64,000 bases of DNA from an uncultured Chthonomonas sp. (GTDB taxonomy: Bacteria > Armatimonadota > Chthonomonadetes > Chthonomonadales > CAJBBX01): assembly GCA_903951425.1 (NCBI GenBank), contig CAJBBX010000027.1, positions 1 to 64,000 on the forward strand, read 5' to 3'. Below are positions 34,397 through 42,998 of the stretch, one piece after another. A model generated the notes under the pieces. It was not told where the DNA came from, searched no databases, and saw nothing but the letters and a program-made list of their open reading frames with translations. Position numbers and translations under genes: made by a program. Numbering within the stretch: the first letter of the stretch is position 1; the number at the start of each line of letters is the position of its first letter.

Positions 34397-35224
34397 ATGT
34401 CAACCGCACCCTTCCCATACCGCCTCGCCGCCTTCGACCTTGACGGCACGCTACTGGCTCCCGATCACACGATCACGGAGCGCACGCGCCGCGCACTCCT
34501 GCTCTTGGCGGGACTAGGCGTCCAGTGTGTCTTGGCATCGGGTCGAACGCACGAGTCAACCGCCCGGTATGCCTCGGCCCTGGGCCTCGAGGCTCCCATC
34601 ATCTCCTACAACGGCGCCATGGTCCGCCTCCCGCACTCTTCGGCCCCGCTCAGGCACACGCCGCTGCCGCCCGGTGTGGCCGAGCCCGTGATCCGCTTCT
34701 GCGAGGATCAGGGCCTCCACCTGAACCTCTATCTCGACGATGTGATGTACGTGCGCACACTTGGCCACTGGGCGCGGTACTACCAGCGGCAGACGGGTTC
34801 GGTACCCGTGCCGTCGGGCGAACTCACGCGCTTCGCGGGATGCAGCCCCACCAAGTTGCTCATCATTGATGAGCCTGACAGTATCCTGGAGCTTGAGGGC
34901 CGCTTCCGGCGGGAACTGGGTGAGGCGGCCTACGTTACCCGGACCAATCCCGAGTACCTTGAGTTCATGCATCCGTCGGTAAGCAAGGCCGGCGCGTTGC
35001 TGGACCTCGCGCAGCGCGCCGGACATGGATCCGCGGAGTGCCTCGCCTTCGGTGACGGCGACAACGATGCCCCTATGCTTGCCGCCGCAGGCCTCGGCGT
35101 AGCCATGCCGCGCGCTTCGGCGGCCGCGGTCGCTGCGGCGAACAGGCACCAACAGGAGGGCGGCGACGAGGCCCTGGCGCTGGCAATCGAGCGCATCATC
35201 GCGGAAGGAGCAGACCCCTCGTGA
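34397..35224 (+). CDS. Cof-type HAD phosphatase
   Basis: A 275-residue HAD hydrolase of subclass IIB. Motif I is AAFDLDGTLL, motif II is in CVLASGR, Lys motif III is in the SKAGALL region, and motif IV is AFGDGDNDAPML. The cap domain lies between motifs II and III. These enzymes dephosphorylate sugar phosphates, flavin intermediates or similar. The ATG is about 17 bases after a TATACT element, so the leader is very short. A GTGA overlap links it to the next small gene. Confidence 0.9.
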   Translation: MSTAPFPYRLAAFDLDGTLLAPDHTITERTRRALLLLAGLGVQCVLASGRTHESTARYASALGLEAPIISYNGAMVRLPHSSAPLRHTPLPPGVAEPVIRFCEDQGLHLNLYLDDVMYVRTLGHWARYYQRQTGSVPVPSGELTRFAGCSPTKLLIIDEPDSILELEGRFRRELGEAAYVTRTNPEYLEFMHPSVSKAGALLDLAQRAGHGSAECLAFGDGDNDAPMLAAAGLGVAMPRASAAAVAAANRHQQEGGDEALALAIERIIAEGADPS

Positions 35225-35586
35225 GCAACGAGCAACCGCGCAACGGCAAGCCGTCGGAGGGCCGTTTTCGCCTCTCGCGGCTCGTTCGGACTGAGAGTTC
35301 GGAGATCTACCTGATCTGGGATGGCGAGCGAAGGGCCGGACAGGTAGACGTGCATTTCGCCCGCGACACCATCCATGCGACGGTCATTTTCGAGACCGAC
35401 GTGAACGTCACCGACGAAGAAGAGATCATGAGCCAGATTGACGACGACATCGCGTCGTCTTATCTGCCCAGGTTCGAGCGCGAGGACTTCGTCGCGCATG
35501 TCTTCCGAGGCGAGGAGGTGAGCCGCTACACCGACTGCTCCGGCGCGGTTGAGGACGAAGACGAGGACGAAGATGCGGAGGGCTAG
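35221..35586 (+). CDS. small acidic protein of unknown function
   Basis: A 121-residue protein starting with GTG inside the stop of the phosphatase gene. It has a basic N-terminal third, a central beta-rich part (SEIYLIWDGERRAGQVDVHF, IHATVIFETD) and an extremely acidic C-terminus (EDEDEDEDAEG). No family was recognised. Coupling to the phosphatase is the only functional hint. The acidic tail is encoded by GAC/GAG repeats but is not a tandem DNA repeat of note. Confidence 0.6.
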   Translation: MSNEQPRNGKPSEGRFRLSRLVRTESSEIYLIWDGERRAGQVDVHFARDTIHATVIFETDVNVTDEEEIMSQIDDDIASSYLPRFEREDFVAHVFRGEEVSRYTDCSGAVEDEDEDEDAEG

Positions 35587-35616
35587 CCGCCCAAGCGGGC
35601 AGGCATCGCCTCGACC

Positions 35617-36273
35617 ATGAAGCAGGGAGCGCCGGAGCCCGTCGCGGCCCTGAACCGCGTCCGCATCCTGGAGACCGGCGAGCCCCTGGTCGACATCCGT
35701 CTGGCATGTCCGCATCTGCTGGTGTCGGTGAAGGCGTGCCCGTGGCTCCGTGCGACCGTGGCTGCCATGGCGGAGGCCTCCGCTGCTTCGCTGGAGCCCC
35801 TGGGGCTTCGGCTTCGGGCAGGCACGGCCCTGCGGACCGTCACGGTCCAGAAGCGCCACTACGACGGCTTCTACCAGCGCATGGTGCAGGAGCATCCAGA
35901 GTGGCCCAGATCGGCGCTACGCAGGGCCACGAACCACTTCTTTGCACCGTACGACCAGCCCGCGCCGCCCGGCCACTGCACAGGCGGCGCGATTGACGTG
36001 GAACTGGTCGGGCGCGATGGCTCAGTTCTGGACGTGAACACACCCTACGAGCGCTGGGATGGCGCCTACACGTGGGTTCAGGGCCTCTCGCCCCAGGCCC
36101 ACGCCAACCGACAGACACTCGTGCGAGCGATGCTGGACGTGGGCTTCTCGAACTGCCGCGACGAGTACTGGCACTACTCCTTCGGGGATTCGGCCTGGGC
36201 AGTCCGCATCGGCGCCTCGGAGTGCCCCTACGGCCTGGCCCTGCCTCCCGCAGGGGAGTGTGCCGAGCCGTAA
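35617..36273 (+). CDS. VanX/DdpX-type D-alanyl-D-alanine dipeptidase (M15D)
   Basis: A 218-residue zinc peptidase of the M15 family. Zinc ligands are His120 and Asp127 in GHCTGGAIDVEL and His186 in DEYWHYSF, with Glu183 as catalytic base. A substrate-binding Arg lies in the VTVQKR region. Family members cleave D-Ala-D-Ala, either in glycopeptide resistance or to recycle cell-wall dipeptide. No vanHA or regulator is nearby, so recycling is more likely. No signal peptide is visible. It lies 30 bases after the small acidic protein. Confidence 0.85.
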   Translation: MKQGAPEPVAALNRVRILETGEPLVDIRLACPHLLVSVKACPWLRATVAAMAEASAASLEPLGLRLRAGTALRTVTVQKRHYDGFYQRMVQEHPEWPRSALRRATNHFFAPYDQPAPPGHCTGGAIDVELVGRDGSVLDVNTPYERWDGAYTWVQGLSPQAHANRQTLVRAMLDVGFSNCRDEYWHYSFGDSAWAVRIGASECPYGLALPPAGECAEP

Positions 36274-36289
36274 GGCCCACCTCGGCGGG

Positions 36290-36691
36290 CTAGATCAGGG
36301 GTTGATCCCCGCGCTGCTGCCGACGGACACGCGCAAGCACGGCCTCGTGGGCCTCCCCCATCTGCCGCACGAGGCGCCGTACTCGGGCGCCTCGCACGCG
36401 ATCCAACTTGCGCAGCATGGGTCGGCAGACGTAGGCCGTGCAGCCGTATGGCCGGAGGTCGGCAGGCATCGTACAACCACCGGTAGCCAGATGGCGGCAG
36501 GGGGCGCCCACGTGCGCCGGGATGCCGTCCTCGTCGAGCCCGTCCGGTAGCGGCTGGGCCGCCTGGGACCGCCAGCCCACAGCCTCGGCCAGGAGCAGGT
36601 CCACCGGACCCACGCGCGAAGGCTCCCGGCAGCAGGGCTCCTCGCACTCTGGGCATAGCTCCACCGTCAGGATGTCGAACTCGCGTCGCAA
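36290..36691 (-). CDS. Cys-rich YkgJ-like metal-binding protein
   Basis: A 133-residue protein with clustered Cys: CPECEEPCC near residue 13, PCRHLATGGC in the middle, and PYGCTAYVC. The spacing resembles the YkgJ (UPF0153) zinc/iron-chelating domain, whose function is unknown. The TTG at 36691 is used; the frame stays open upstream to the preceding gene's stop (36741) with no ATG or GTG, so the real N-terminus may be longer. A moderately basic C-terminal helix follows (RKLDRVRGARVRRLVRQMG). Confidence 0.55.
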   Translation of the reverse strand: MRREFDILTVELCPECEEPCCREPSRVGPVDLLLAEAVGWRSQAAQPLPDGLDEDGIPAHVGAPCRHLATGGCTMPADLRPYGCTAYVCRPMLRKLDRVRGARVRRLVRQMGEAHEAVLARVRRQQRGDQPLI

Positions 36692-36740
36692 CGCCCGTTG
36701 CAGGCGCCTGTAGTCGTTCAGTGCGTTCAGCGGCGCGCCC

Positions 36741-38525
36741 CTACGGCGACGCAGGCTGCTGCTGCAGCCACGCGTCCCAGTCCGTCATCCGGGCCAGGGC
36801 CAGACTCGAGTAGGTGGTCAGGTACGCGGCGGGGCCCGGCAAGTAGATCGCCAGGCCGTGGGCGTCGGCATGTTGTGAGCCGTGCCCCTCAGCCAGGATG
36901 GCCTGCGAGAGCGCCGTCTGCAGCGTCGCCGCCGAGGCCACCAGTTCCGGCGTAGTGGCTGTGGTACGCACGCGTTCGGCGTAGTCGTACAGATCCCGGT
37001 TATCGGCGTACGCGAAGTTCTCCGCGCCAATGCGGGCCGAGTAGACGGCTGCACGGTCGACGTCTCGGCGGTAGAGCAACTGGTCGGCAAAGGCGTCAAG
37101 CGCAGAAGCTACGGTCTCCATCCGGCTCAGGTCCACCATAGACTGCGTGTTGTTGCCGTGAGCGCCATAGGTAGCCATGGTGCGCGTCACGATGGCCTGG
37201 CCCAGTTGCTTGGCGGTCATGCTGGGAGAGGCTGCCAGATCGGTCAGGAAGCTGTCATAGACATAGCCTTCGCCGGGTGGACTTTCCTCTGACCCGACCA
37301 TGATGCCCGTAGAACCACGTAGCTCGTACGCCACCTCGGCCATCTGCATCAGCGAGGCGTCAAAGATGACCATCTCCACCTTGGGCGAGACGTTTAAGGA
37401 CTGCGGAAGCTGCCACGTCTGGATCTCGTTGCGCGTGGAGTCGTCGATCGAGACGGATCTGGGCTCGACGGCCTTGCCGGGCGCCTTGGTCGACCTCCAG
37501 CCGGCGCCATGGTTCCAGATCACCACCGCGTACCGGTCTGCCGGATAGCGTTGTTGGCCCCAGGCGATGAAGCGGTTCAGCTCTTGCCATGCGCCCATAT
37601 CGATGCCCGATCCGAGGTCCTCGACTATGGGACTACCCACAACGGCGGTATCGGCATCGCGAGTAACATAGTATCGGCGCGTCGATACCCATGCCGGTGT
37701 ACCGCAACTGGCGCACGAGGCCTGCTTCCACTGGACTACGATGTTCAGATCTGCTGACGAGCCGACCTTCTCCATCTGGTTCACATTGAGCGGGCCGTAG
37801 GGCTGCAAGTTGTTGGCTGCGTTGATGTAGACGAGGAACGTCCACTTGGCGCGAGTTGTCCGGACCAGCGGGATCTCGACCGCTACGGCGACACCGCCCA
37901 GCTTCGTCACGCTGCATGCCGGCGCACCGCCGATCGATTTGAGCGTTCCCGCCATGGAAGCGTCGATAGCCGACCATGTGCCTCCGCTACCGGCAGAGAC
38001 AAGGCCGCCGGACGTAACGCCGCCGGCCTGTACCCAGACCGTTCCCGAACCGTCCGGCGCCAGAGAGGCCACCATACGGTTGGATCCGCTGGCGGTCTGG
38101 TAGGAGCCTGTCCAGCTTCCATCCCCGCTCGGCGGGGCTGCCTGCCTTGCCAGGTTCAGCAAGGACGGGGCTTGACCGAGCTTCGTGGCGGTGAGGGCCA
38201 CTGCGCCCGCAGTCGTATCGGCGCGGCCGGAGAACTGCACCAGACCGTCGGCAGTCTGCGTGGCGAACTGGCCGGAACCATCCAGGCTGGACTGGGCCGC
38301 AACCGGGTCTGCGCCGAGCGCGGGACCGGCGACCACCAGTGTGAGGCGCCGCTGGGCGTCGATGGTCAGTGATGCCCGGACGCCGCCGCTGAGGCCCGAG
38401 TAGGAGCCGGCAGTGGCGTCGCCGGCTCCCCCTCCGCCTCCGCATCCGGCCACAACAAACGCTGCAACCAGACCGATCCACGCCGCTCGTGGCGACCGCC
38501 CCGAGCACCAGTTCCGCAACCTCAC
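36741..38525 (-). CDS. clostripain (C11)-family lipoprotein with Ser at the catalytic Cys site
   Basis: A 594-residue exported protein. A GTG start with GGGAGG upstream gives a lipoprotein signal with lipobox VAGC (Cys28) followed by a Gly-rich spacer. After a beta-rich region of ~200 residues comes a C11-like peptidase domain: LVYINAANNLQPYG, the catalytic His339 in WNHGAGW, and the FDASLMQMAEVAYEL motif. The family has FDACLM here, so catalytic Cys is replaced by Ser391 (codon TCG). The rest of the domain is intact. It is either a pseudoprotease or an unusual serine form. Confidence 0.85.
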   Translation of the reverse strand: MRLRNWCSGRSPRAAWIGLVAAFVVAGCGGGGGAGDATAGSYSGLSGGVRASLTIDAQRRLTLVVAGPALGADPVAAQSSLDGSGQFATQTADGLVQFSGRADTTAGAVALTATKLGQAPSLLNLARQAAPPSGDGSWTGSYQTASGSNRMVASLAPDGSGTVWVQAGGVTSGGLVSAGSGGTWSAIDASMAGTLKSIGGAPACSVTKLGGVAVAVEIPLVRTTRAKWTFLVYINAANNLQPYGPLNVNQMEKVGSSADLNIVVQWKQASCASCGTPAWVSTRRYYVTRDADTAVVGSPIVEDLGSGIDMGAWQELNRFIAWGQQRYPADRYAVVIWNHGAGWRSTKAPGKAVEPRSVSIDDSTRNEIQTWQLPQSLNVSPKVEMVIFDASLMQMAEVAYELRGSTGIMVGSEESPPGEGYVYDSFLTDLAASPSMTAKQLGQAIVTRTMATYGAHGNNTQSMVDLSRMETVASALDAFADQLLYRRDVDRAAVYSARIGAENFAYADNRDLYDYAERVRTTATTPELVASAATLQTALSQAILAEGHGSQHADAHGLAIYLPGPAAYLTTYSSLALARMTDWDAWLQQQPASP

Positions 38526-38601
38526 GTTGTCGACCTCCCAAGCCAGGCTACACGGCTTACGTTCGTCCGTCCGCCTGCAGTTCCTGTGCCACACACACCG
38601 G

Positions 38602-38632
38602 AAGCGCCCGGCGAGTGGATCGCCGAGCGCTT
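38602..38632. repeat. perfect inverted repeat between two minus-strand genes
   Basis: Stem AAGCGC-C-CGGCGA pairs with TCGCCG-A-GCGCTT around a five-base loop, twelve pairs with one internal mismatch. No T-run follows on either strand, so it is only terminator-like. It lies 30 bases beyond the HEAT-repeat gene and upstream of the clostripain-like gene. Confidence 0.6.
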
Positions 38633-38661
38633 CGAGACACCTCATACGCCCCACACAGGGA

Positions 38662-40221
38662 TCAGTTCATATTCATGCGCGTCAGCGCGTTGGAGGCGAT
38701 CTGCTTGGCTTCCGCATCAGTTGACTGTGCGATGGCTTCCAGGCCCTGCCGGGACTCGGCGCCGCCGATCCCACCCAAAGCGGTAGCCGCCCACCGAGCC
38801 GCCACAGGCCCGGACGAGGCCGCCTTGACGATCGCTGGAACCGCCACTGGCCCCTGCTTCGTCAAGCTCCGCGATGCATAGTAGCTCGTCTGGCCGCCGT
38901 TGCCCAGAGCTACGCCGAGGGCGGGCTGGGACGATGCGCCGATAGATGCAAGGGCATCCGCAGCCGATATTGCGCGGGTCGAGTCAGCAGCAGCAAGCCG
39001 CGCCACCAGCGCTGCGACGGCGCCGCTGTTCCCTTCGAAGCCCAGTGCCAGCGCCGCTTCGGATGCCACGGATGTGTTCGCGTCGTCGAGCGTGGCGATG
39101 AGCGCCGGGTTGGCCTCCGGCGCGCTAATGCCTGCCAGTGCGCGAGCCGCACGTCCGCGTACCACCGGGTCGCTGTGCTTCAGCGCGGCCAGCAGCACCG
39201 GCAACGACTTCCTGCCGCCGCGCGCCAGGGCGCTCACCGCGGCCAACTGGACCTTGAGGTCCGGGTCCGACAGAGCGGTGTCGAGCGCGGCCAAGGCCGG
39301 GCCTGTGGCGATGCGGCCAAGCCCAACCGCCGCCTGGGCGCGGGCCTCATTGTCCTCTGACGGCGTGTTGAGCGCGGCGATCAGCACGTCCTCGCCGGAC
39401 ACATCGGCGATCAGCGCAATGGCGCCGATGACGACGCGCCTGACCTGCGGCGAACACGAGGCGAGCTTCGCCTTCAGTTGGGGAACGGGAGTGGCGCTGC
39501 CGATTTTGCCTAGGGCGGTGATGGCGCCGCTGGCTATGCCGTCGTCCTTCTCGTCCACCATGGGCGAGACGGCCTTGACGCACTCCTCGGCCTCGGCATC
39601 ATAGACAGCCAGCACATCGCCGCCGGTGCCTCGGGCATTGGGATCCGCCTTCATGAGGGCAACGACCATGGGGATGATCTTGCCGGCCACCTGGGGCTTG
39701 CGGCCATCGAGCACTTCGTCCAGAAGGACGTCTTTGGCGTCCGGCAGGGCCCGCGAGAGGCGGGTCCGTGCGGCGGCTCGGTCGCTGGAACCCAGCACCT
39801 GAAGCGCGGTGACGCAGAGGGCGCGAACGTTGCCGTCGCCGTCCTTGATGCCGTTGGCCACTTCCTGCAGGTTCTCATCGCTCTTGCCTGCGAGGCGCAG
39901 CACACCAACCAGCAACCGGTCGCGGACCGGGCGGTCAGGGTCCTTCAGGAATGCCACAGCCTGGCGCGTGGCGTCCTTGTCTCCCCAGTCCTCCAACGCC
40001 TGCACAATGGCGACGCGCCTGGGCACGGTCTCGCCGGTGATGGAGTCCATGAACTGCTCGCCCTTGACGAGCTCCTTGGCGCCCGCAACGCGGGCGCCAG
40101 AGTCCTGGCCCGCCATCGAGTCGACCAGAAACGCCATGTGACGGCTGTGCCGAACGGCCAGGCCGATGACGACGGCGACAATGGCGATGAAGATCGCGTA
40201 GTTCAGGTACTTGCGGTTCAT
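38662..40221 (-). CDS. membrane-anchored HEAT-repeat protein
   Basis: A 519-residue protein: an N-terminal membrane helix (YAIFIAIVAVVIGLAV) and then helical HEAT/PBS-lyase-like repeats throughout. Typical units are DPVVRGRAARALAGI, DLKVQLAAVSALARGG and EARAQAAVGLGRIA. HEAT arrays are protein-interaction scaffolds; no catalytic residues are expected. ATG 40221 is chosen for its GGGGGACC site; an ATG at 40242 would add seven residues. It follows the PP2C gene with 75 bases between. Partner unknown. Confidence 0.82.
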   Translation of the reverse strand: MNRKYLNYAIFIAIVAVVIGLAVRHSRHMAFLVDSMAGQDSGARVAGAKELVKGEQFMDSITGETVPRRVAIVQALEDWGDKDATRQAVAFLKDPDRPVRDRLLVGVLRLAGKSDENLQEVANGIKDGDGNVRALCVTALQVLGSSDRAAARTRLSRALPDAKDVLLDEVLDGRKPQVAGKIIPMVVALMKADPNARGTGGDVLAVYDAEAEECVKAVSPMVDEKDDGIASGAITALGKIGSATPVPQLKAKLASCSPQVRRVVIGAIALIADVSGEDVLIAALNTPSEDNEARAQAAVGLGRIATGPALAALDTALSDPDLKVQLAAVSALARGGRKSLPVLLAALKHSDPVVRGRAARALAGISAPEANPALIATLDDANTSVASEAALALGFEGNSGAVAALVARLAAADSTRAISAADALASIGASSQPALGVALGNGGQTSYYASRSLTKQGPVAVPAIVKAASSGPVAARWAATALGGIGGAESRQGLEAIAQSTDAEAKQIASNALTRMNMN

Positions 40222-40296
40222 CTCGGTCCCCCTGTCGTACAATTTCGCCGGCGGGATCGCCGTCTCCTGCTTCGATCGGTACGGTTAGGCCGCAAT

Positions 40297-41169
40297 TCAG
40301 CGTCGCCCCTTGATCCGTCGAATGAGCCTGGCAGCCAGGCCCCTCGGCGGCTCAGGACGGCGCGGCGGCATGATCTCAGCCTCGTCGGCCCCCACCTCAT
40401 CGTCGCCTCCGCGCTCGCCTACGGTCAGGATAGCCACCGTTACATTGTCATACCCGCCGCGCCGCAGTGCGAGGTTCACCAGGCGCCGGCAGGCAGTGTC
40501 CGGAGTGCGCGAGGCCTCCAGCACCTTGCCGATCCGACTGTCGCTCAGCATGGCCGTGAGGCCGTCGGAACAGAGCACCAGGGCATCGCCATCGATGAGT
40601 TCCGTACGCACCTGGTCGATCTCGACCACCGGTGCGCGGCCCAGGGCCCGCGTGAGGACGGAGTGGTACGGGGCCGGATCAGTCCGGCGGCGCACCTTGT
40701 CCTCAGGTATCTCCATCTCCTCCATCAGCGCGTGGTCAGCCGTCAGCATGAGAGCCTCCCGGCCTCGCACCAGGTATGCGCGGCTATCGCCCACATGGGC
40801 AACAGCAACGCGGTTGCCGCTGACCACTGCAGCTGTGCAGGTCGTTGCCATCCGGCCCGGGCCGGTTCCCGAGCGCAACTCGGTCCAGATGGCCTTGTTG
40901 GCACCCTGCACAAGCTCTGACAGCGCGGTGGCCAGAGCCTCAAACCCGCCGCCGGCAGAACTCGCCAAGCACGACGGTGCGGCCGACCGGAAGTGGTCGG
41001 CCGCGATCTGGCTGGCCCTGCCGCCGCCGCCGCCGCCCAGTCCATCGGTCACCACCAGCAACCACGCGTCGCAGCCCAGTTCCCCGGGCGCAACGACCGC
41101 CGCCTGGTCCTCATTGTCTTCCTTGACGTGGCCGATATGCCCATACCAGGCCGCTTCCATACGCGCCAT
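40297..41169 (-). CDS. PP2C-family Ser/Thr protein phosphatase
   Basis: A 290-residue PPM phosphatase resembling bacterial Stp1. Metal-binding motifs are EDNED (Asp18), VTDGLGG (Asp42), HVGDSRAYL, LCSDGLT and GGYDNVTVAIL. A Gly-rich loop follows TDGLG. The basic C-terminal tail (RGLAARLIRRIKGRR) is unusual and could contact membrane or nucleic acid. It removes phosphate from Ser/Thr in the cytoplasm. No Hanks-type kinase lies adjacent. It begins 21 bases after serA. Confidence 0.9.
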   Translation of the reverse strand: MARMEAAWYGHIGHVKEDNEDQAAVVAPGELGCDAWLLVVTDGLGGGGGGRASQIAADHFRSAAPSCLASSAGGGFEALATALSELVQGANKAIWTELRSGTGPGRMATTCTAAVVSGNRVAVAHVGDSRAYLVRGREALMLTADHALMEEMEIPEDKVRRRTDPAPYHSVLTRALGRAPVVEIDQVRTELIDGDALVLCSDGLTAMLSDSRIGKVLEASRTPDTACRRLVNLALRRGGYDNVTVAILTVGERGGDDEVGADEAEIMPPRRPEPPRGLAARLIRRIKGRR

Positions 41170-41190
41170 CTTCAGCCGCCTGCCTGGTCG

Positions 41191-42789
41191 TTAGAGCCGA
41201 ACGACACGCGCTGTCTCCATGCCGGGCAACGAGCGGATCTTGGCCAGCATCTCGTCCGTCACCGGATTGTCCACCATGACGACCATGAGCGCTCGTCCAC
41301 CGACCTTCTCGCGCCCCACGTTCATCCCGCCGATGTTCACGCGGTTCGCACCCAGCAGCATCCCGACGGCGCCGATCATGCCGGGTTGGTCGGTGTGCCT
41401 GGTGAAGAGCATATCGCCGTCGGGAATGAGGTTCACCTCGTAGCCATCGACGTGGACGATCCGCAGCGCATTCCGCCCAACCACCACGCCGCAGATGGAC
41501 TGCTCACCATCAGGCATCGTCACGCGAACGCTGACCATGGCCGAGTACTCGCCGTGACTGGCGGTGGCGCTCTCAGTGACGCGGATGCCCCGTGCCGCCG
41601 CGAGGACCGGAGCGTTGACGAGGTTCACGGGGTCCGACAGCATCGGGCCGAGGAGCCCCGCAACGATAGAGCGCGTCACGGCTCCCAGGGCAATTCCGTC
41701 GAATGTGCCGCGGTAGCTCACCTCGACCGCGCTGATGGGCCGCCCACGCCCGTCCAGGTCCCGCGCCAACTGGGTGTGCAAGCTGCCGATCTTCTCCCCC
41801 AGGGCCATGTAGGGCTGAGCCCGTTGCAGGGCCTCGACCGATAGCGCCGGCATGTTCACCGCGGAGCGCGCGGGCTGGCCATCGAGCACCTCGACGATCT
41901 GCTCCGCGACATCCACCGCCACCTTGACCTGGGCCTCGGCCGTTGATGCGCCGAGGTGTGGGGTGACGACCGTCTCCGCAAGGCCGACAAGCGGGTGGCC
42001 CGGCTCGACCGGCTCCTTGCTGAAGACATCGAACGCCGCGCCTGCCACATGCCCGGTGCGGATCGCTTCGGCCAGCGCTTCCTCGTTGACCACACCACCC
42101 CGGGCCACATTGATGATGCGAACGCCCTTGCGCATCCGCGCCAACTCGGCCTGGCCGATGAGCCCCCGGGTCTTGTCGTTCAGGGGCACATGGACGGTGA
42201 TGAAGTCAGCGCTCTCGTAGATTTCCTCCAGCGACGTCAGGCGGGCGCCGCAGTGCTCCGCCGCCGCATCGGTGGCGTAGGGATCGTACGCCAGGACTGT
42301 CATCTCCAAGCCGCGGGCCCTGAGGGAGACCTCGGCGCCGATCTTGCCCAGCCCGACAATACCGAGTGTCTTGCCGAAGCACTCGGTGCCCACGAACCGC
42401 TTCCGGTCCCACGCGCCTGACCTGAGGCTGGCGTCGGCCTGCGGTATCCGCCGTGCGAGAGCCAGCATCATGGCGATAGTCAGTTCGGCGGCCGCCATCG
42501 TGTTACCGTGCGGAGAGTTGACGACGACGATTCCCTGTGCCGTAGCGGCCTTCACGTCGATGTTATCGACGCCTACGCCTGCTCGGCCGATCACCTTGAG
42601 CCTCGCTCCCGCAGCGATCACGCCGGCCGTGACCTTGGTCTCGCTTCGAACAACGAGTGCGTCGAACCCCGGGATGATCGCTAGCAGTTGCTCCGGTGAC
42701 AGACCTGTGTCGGTCACGACCTCGGCATGCTCACGCAGTTTTTCGATGCCCTCGCGAGCAATCGGATCGCTTATCAGAACCCTCGGCAT
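41191..42789 (-). CDS. serA: D-3-phosphoglycerate dehydrogenase SerA (long form)
   Basis: A 532-residue enzyme that oxidises 3-phosphoglycerate to phosphohydroxypyruvate, the first step of serine synthesis. It has the Rossmann signature GIVGLGKIGAEV, catalytic Arg in INVARGG, Glu in the FSKEPVEP region and His in TPHLGAS. The C-terminal part has an allosteric substrate-binding domain and an ACT domain (HTDQPGMIGAVG, GGRALMVVMVDN) for serine feedback. ATG 42789 has AAAGGAG upstream. It is the longer, bacterial/actinobacterial-type form. Confidence 0.96.
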   Translation of the reverse strand: MPRVLISDPIAREGIEKLREHAEVVTDTGLSPEQLLAIIPGFDALVVRSETKVTAGVIAAGARLKVIGRAGVGVDNIDVKAATAQGIVVVNSPHGNTMAAAELTIAMMLALARRIPQADASLRSGAWDRKRFVGTECFGKTLGIVGLGKIGAEVSLRARGLEMTVLAYDPYATDAAAEHCGARLTSLEEIYESADFITVHVPLNDKTRGLIGQAELARMRKGVRIINVARGGVVNEEALAEAIRTGHVAGAAFDVFSKEPVEPGHPLVGLAETVVTPHLGASTAEAQVKVAVDVAEQIVEVLDGQPARSAVNMPALSVEALQRAQPYMALGEKIGSLHTQLARDLDGRGRPISAVEVSYRGTFDGIALGAVTRSIVAGLLGPMLSDPVNLVNAPVLAAARGIRVTESATASHGEYSAMVSVRVTMPDGEQSICGVVVGRNALRIVHVDGYEVNLIPDGDMLFTRHTDQPGMIGAVGMLLGANRVNIGGMNVGREKVGGRALMVVMVDNPVTDEMLAKIRSLPGMETARVVRL

Positions 42790-42998
42790 GTGGTGGCGCA
42801 CTCCTTTCGTCTGACTCAGTCTACTCGAAGCCCGCAGGAGCGGAACACGGACGGGCCGTCTGATAGTCCATAATGAAGAGGCCCGGCACCGTGTCGGATC
42901 CATTGTTGCGCCTATCGATGACCTTGTTACTGCCCCGCGGCGATACTCCACAGCCGTGGGCTTTGCCGGTACCGTGGGCCGGAAGGAGCGGCGGCTTC

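Noticed and set aside
35540-35586. Tandem repeat in the acidic protein
   Set aside because: The short GAC/GAG run encodes an acidic tail; too short and imperfect to be called a DNA repeat.
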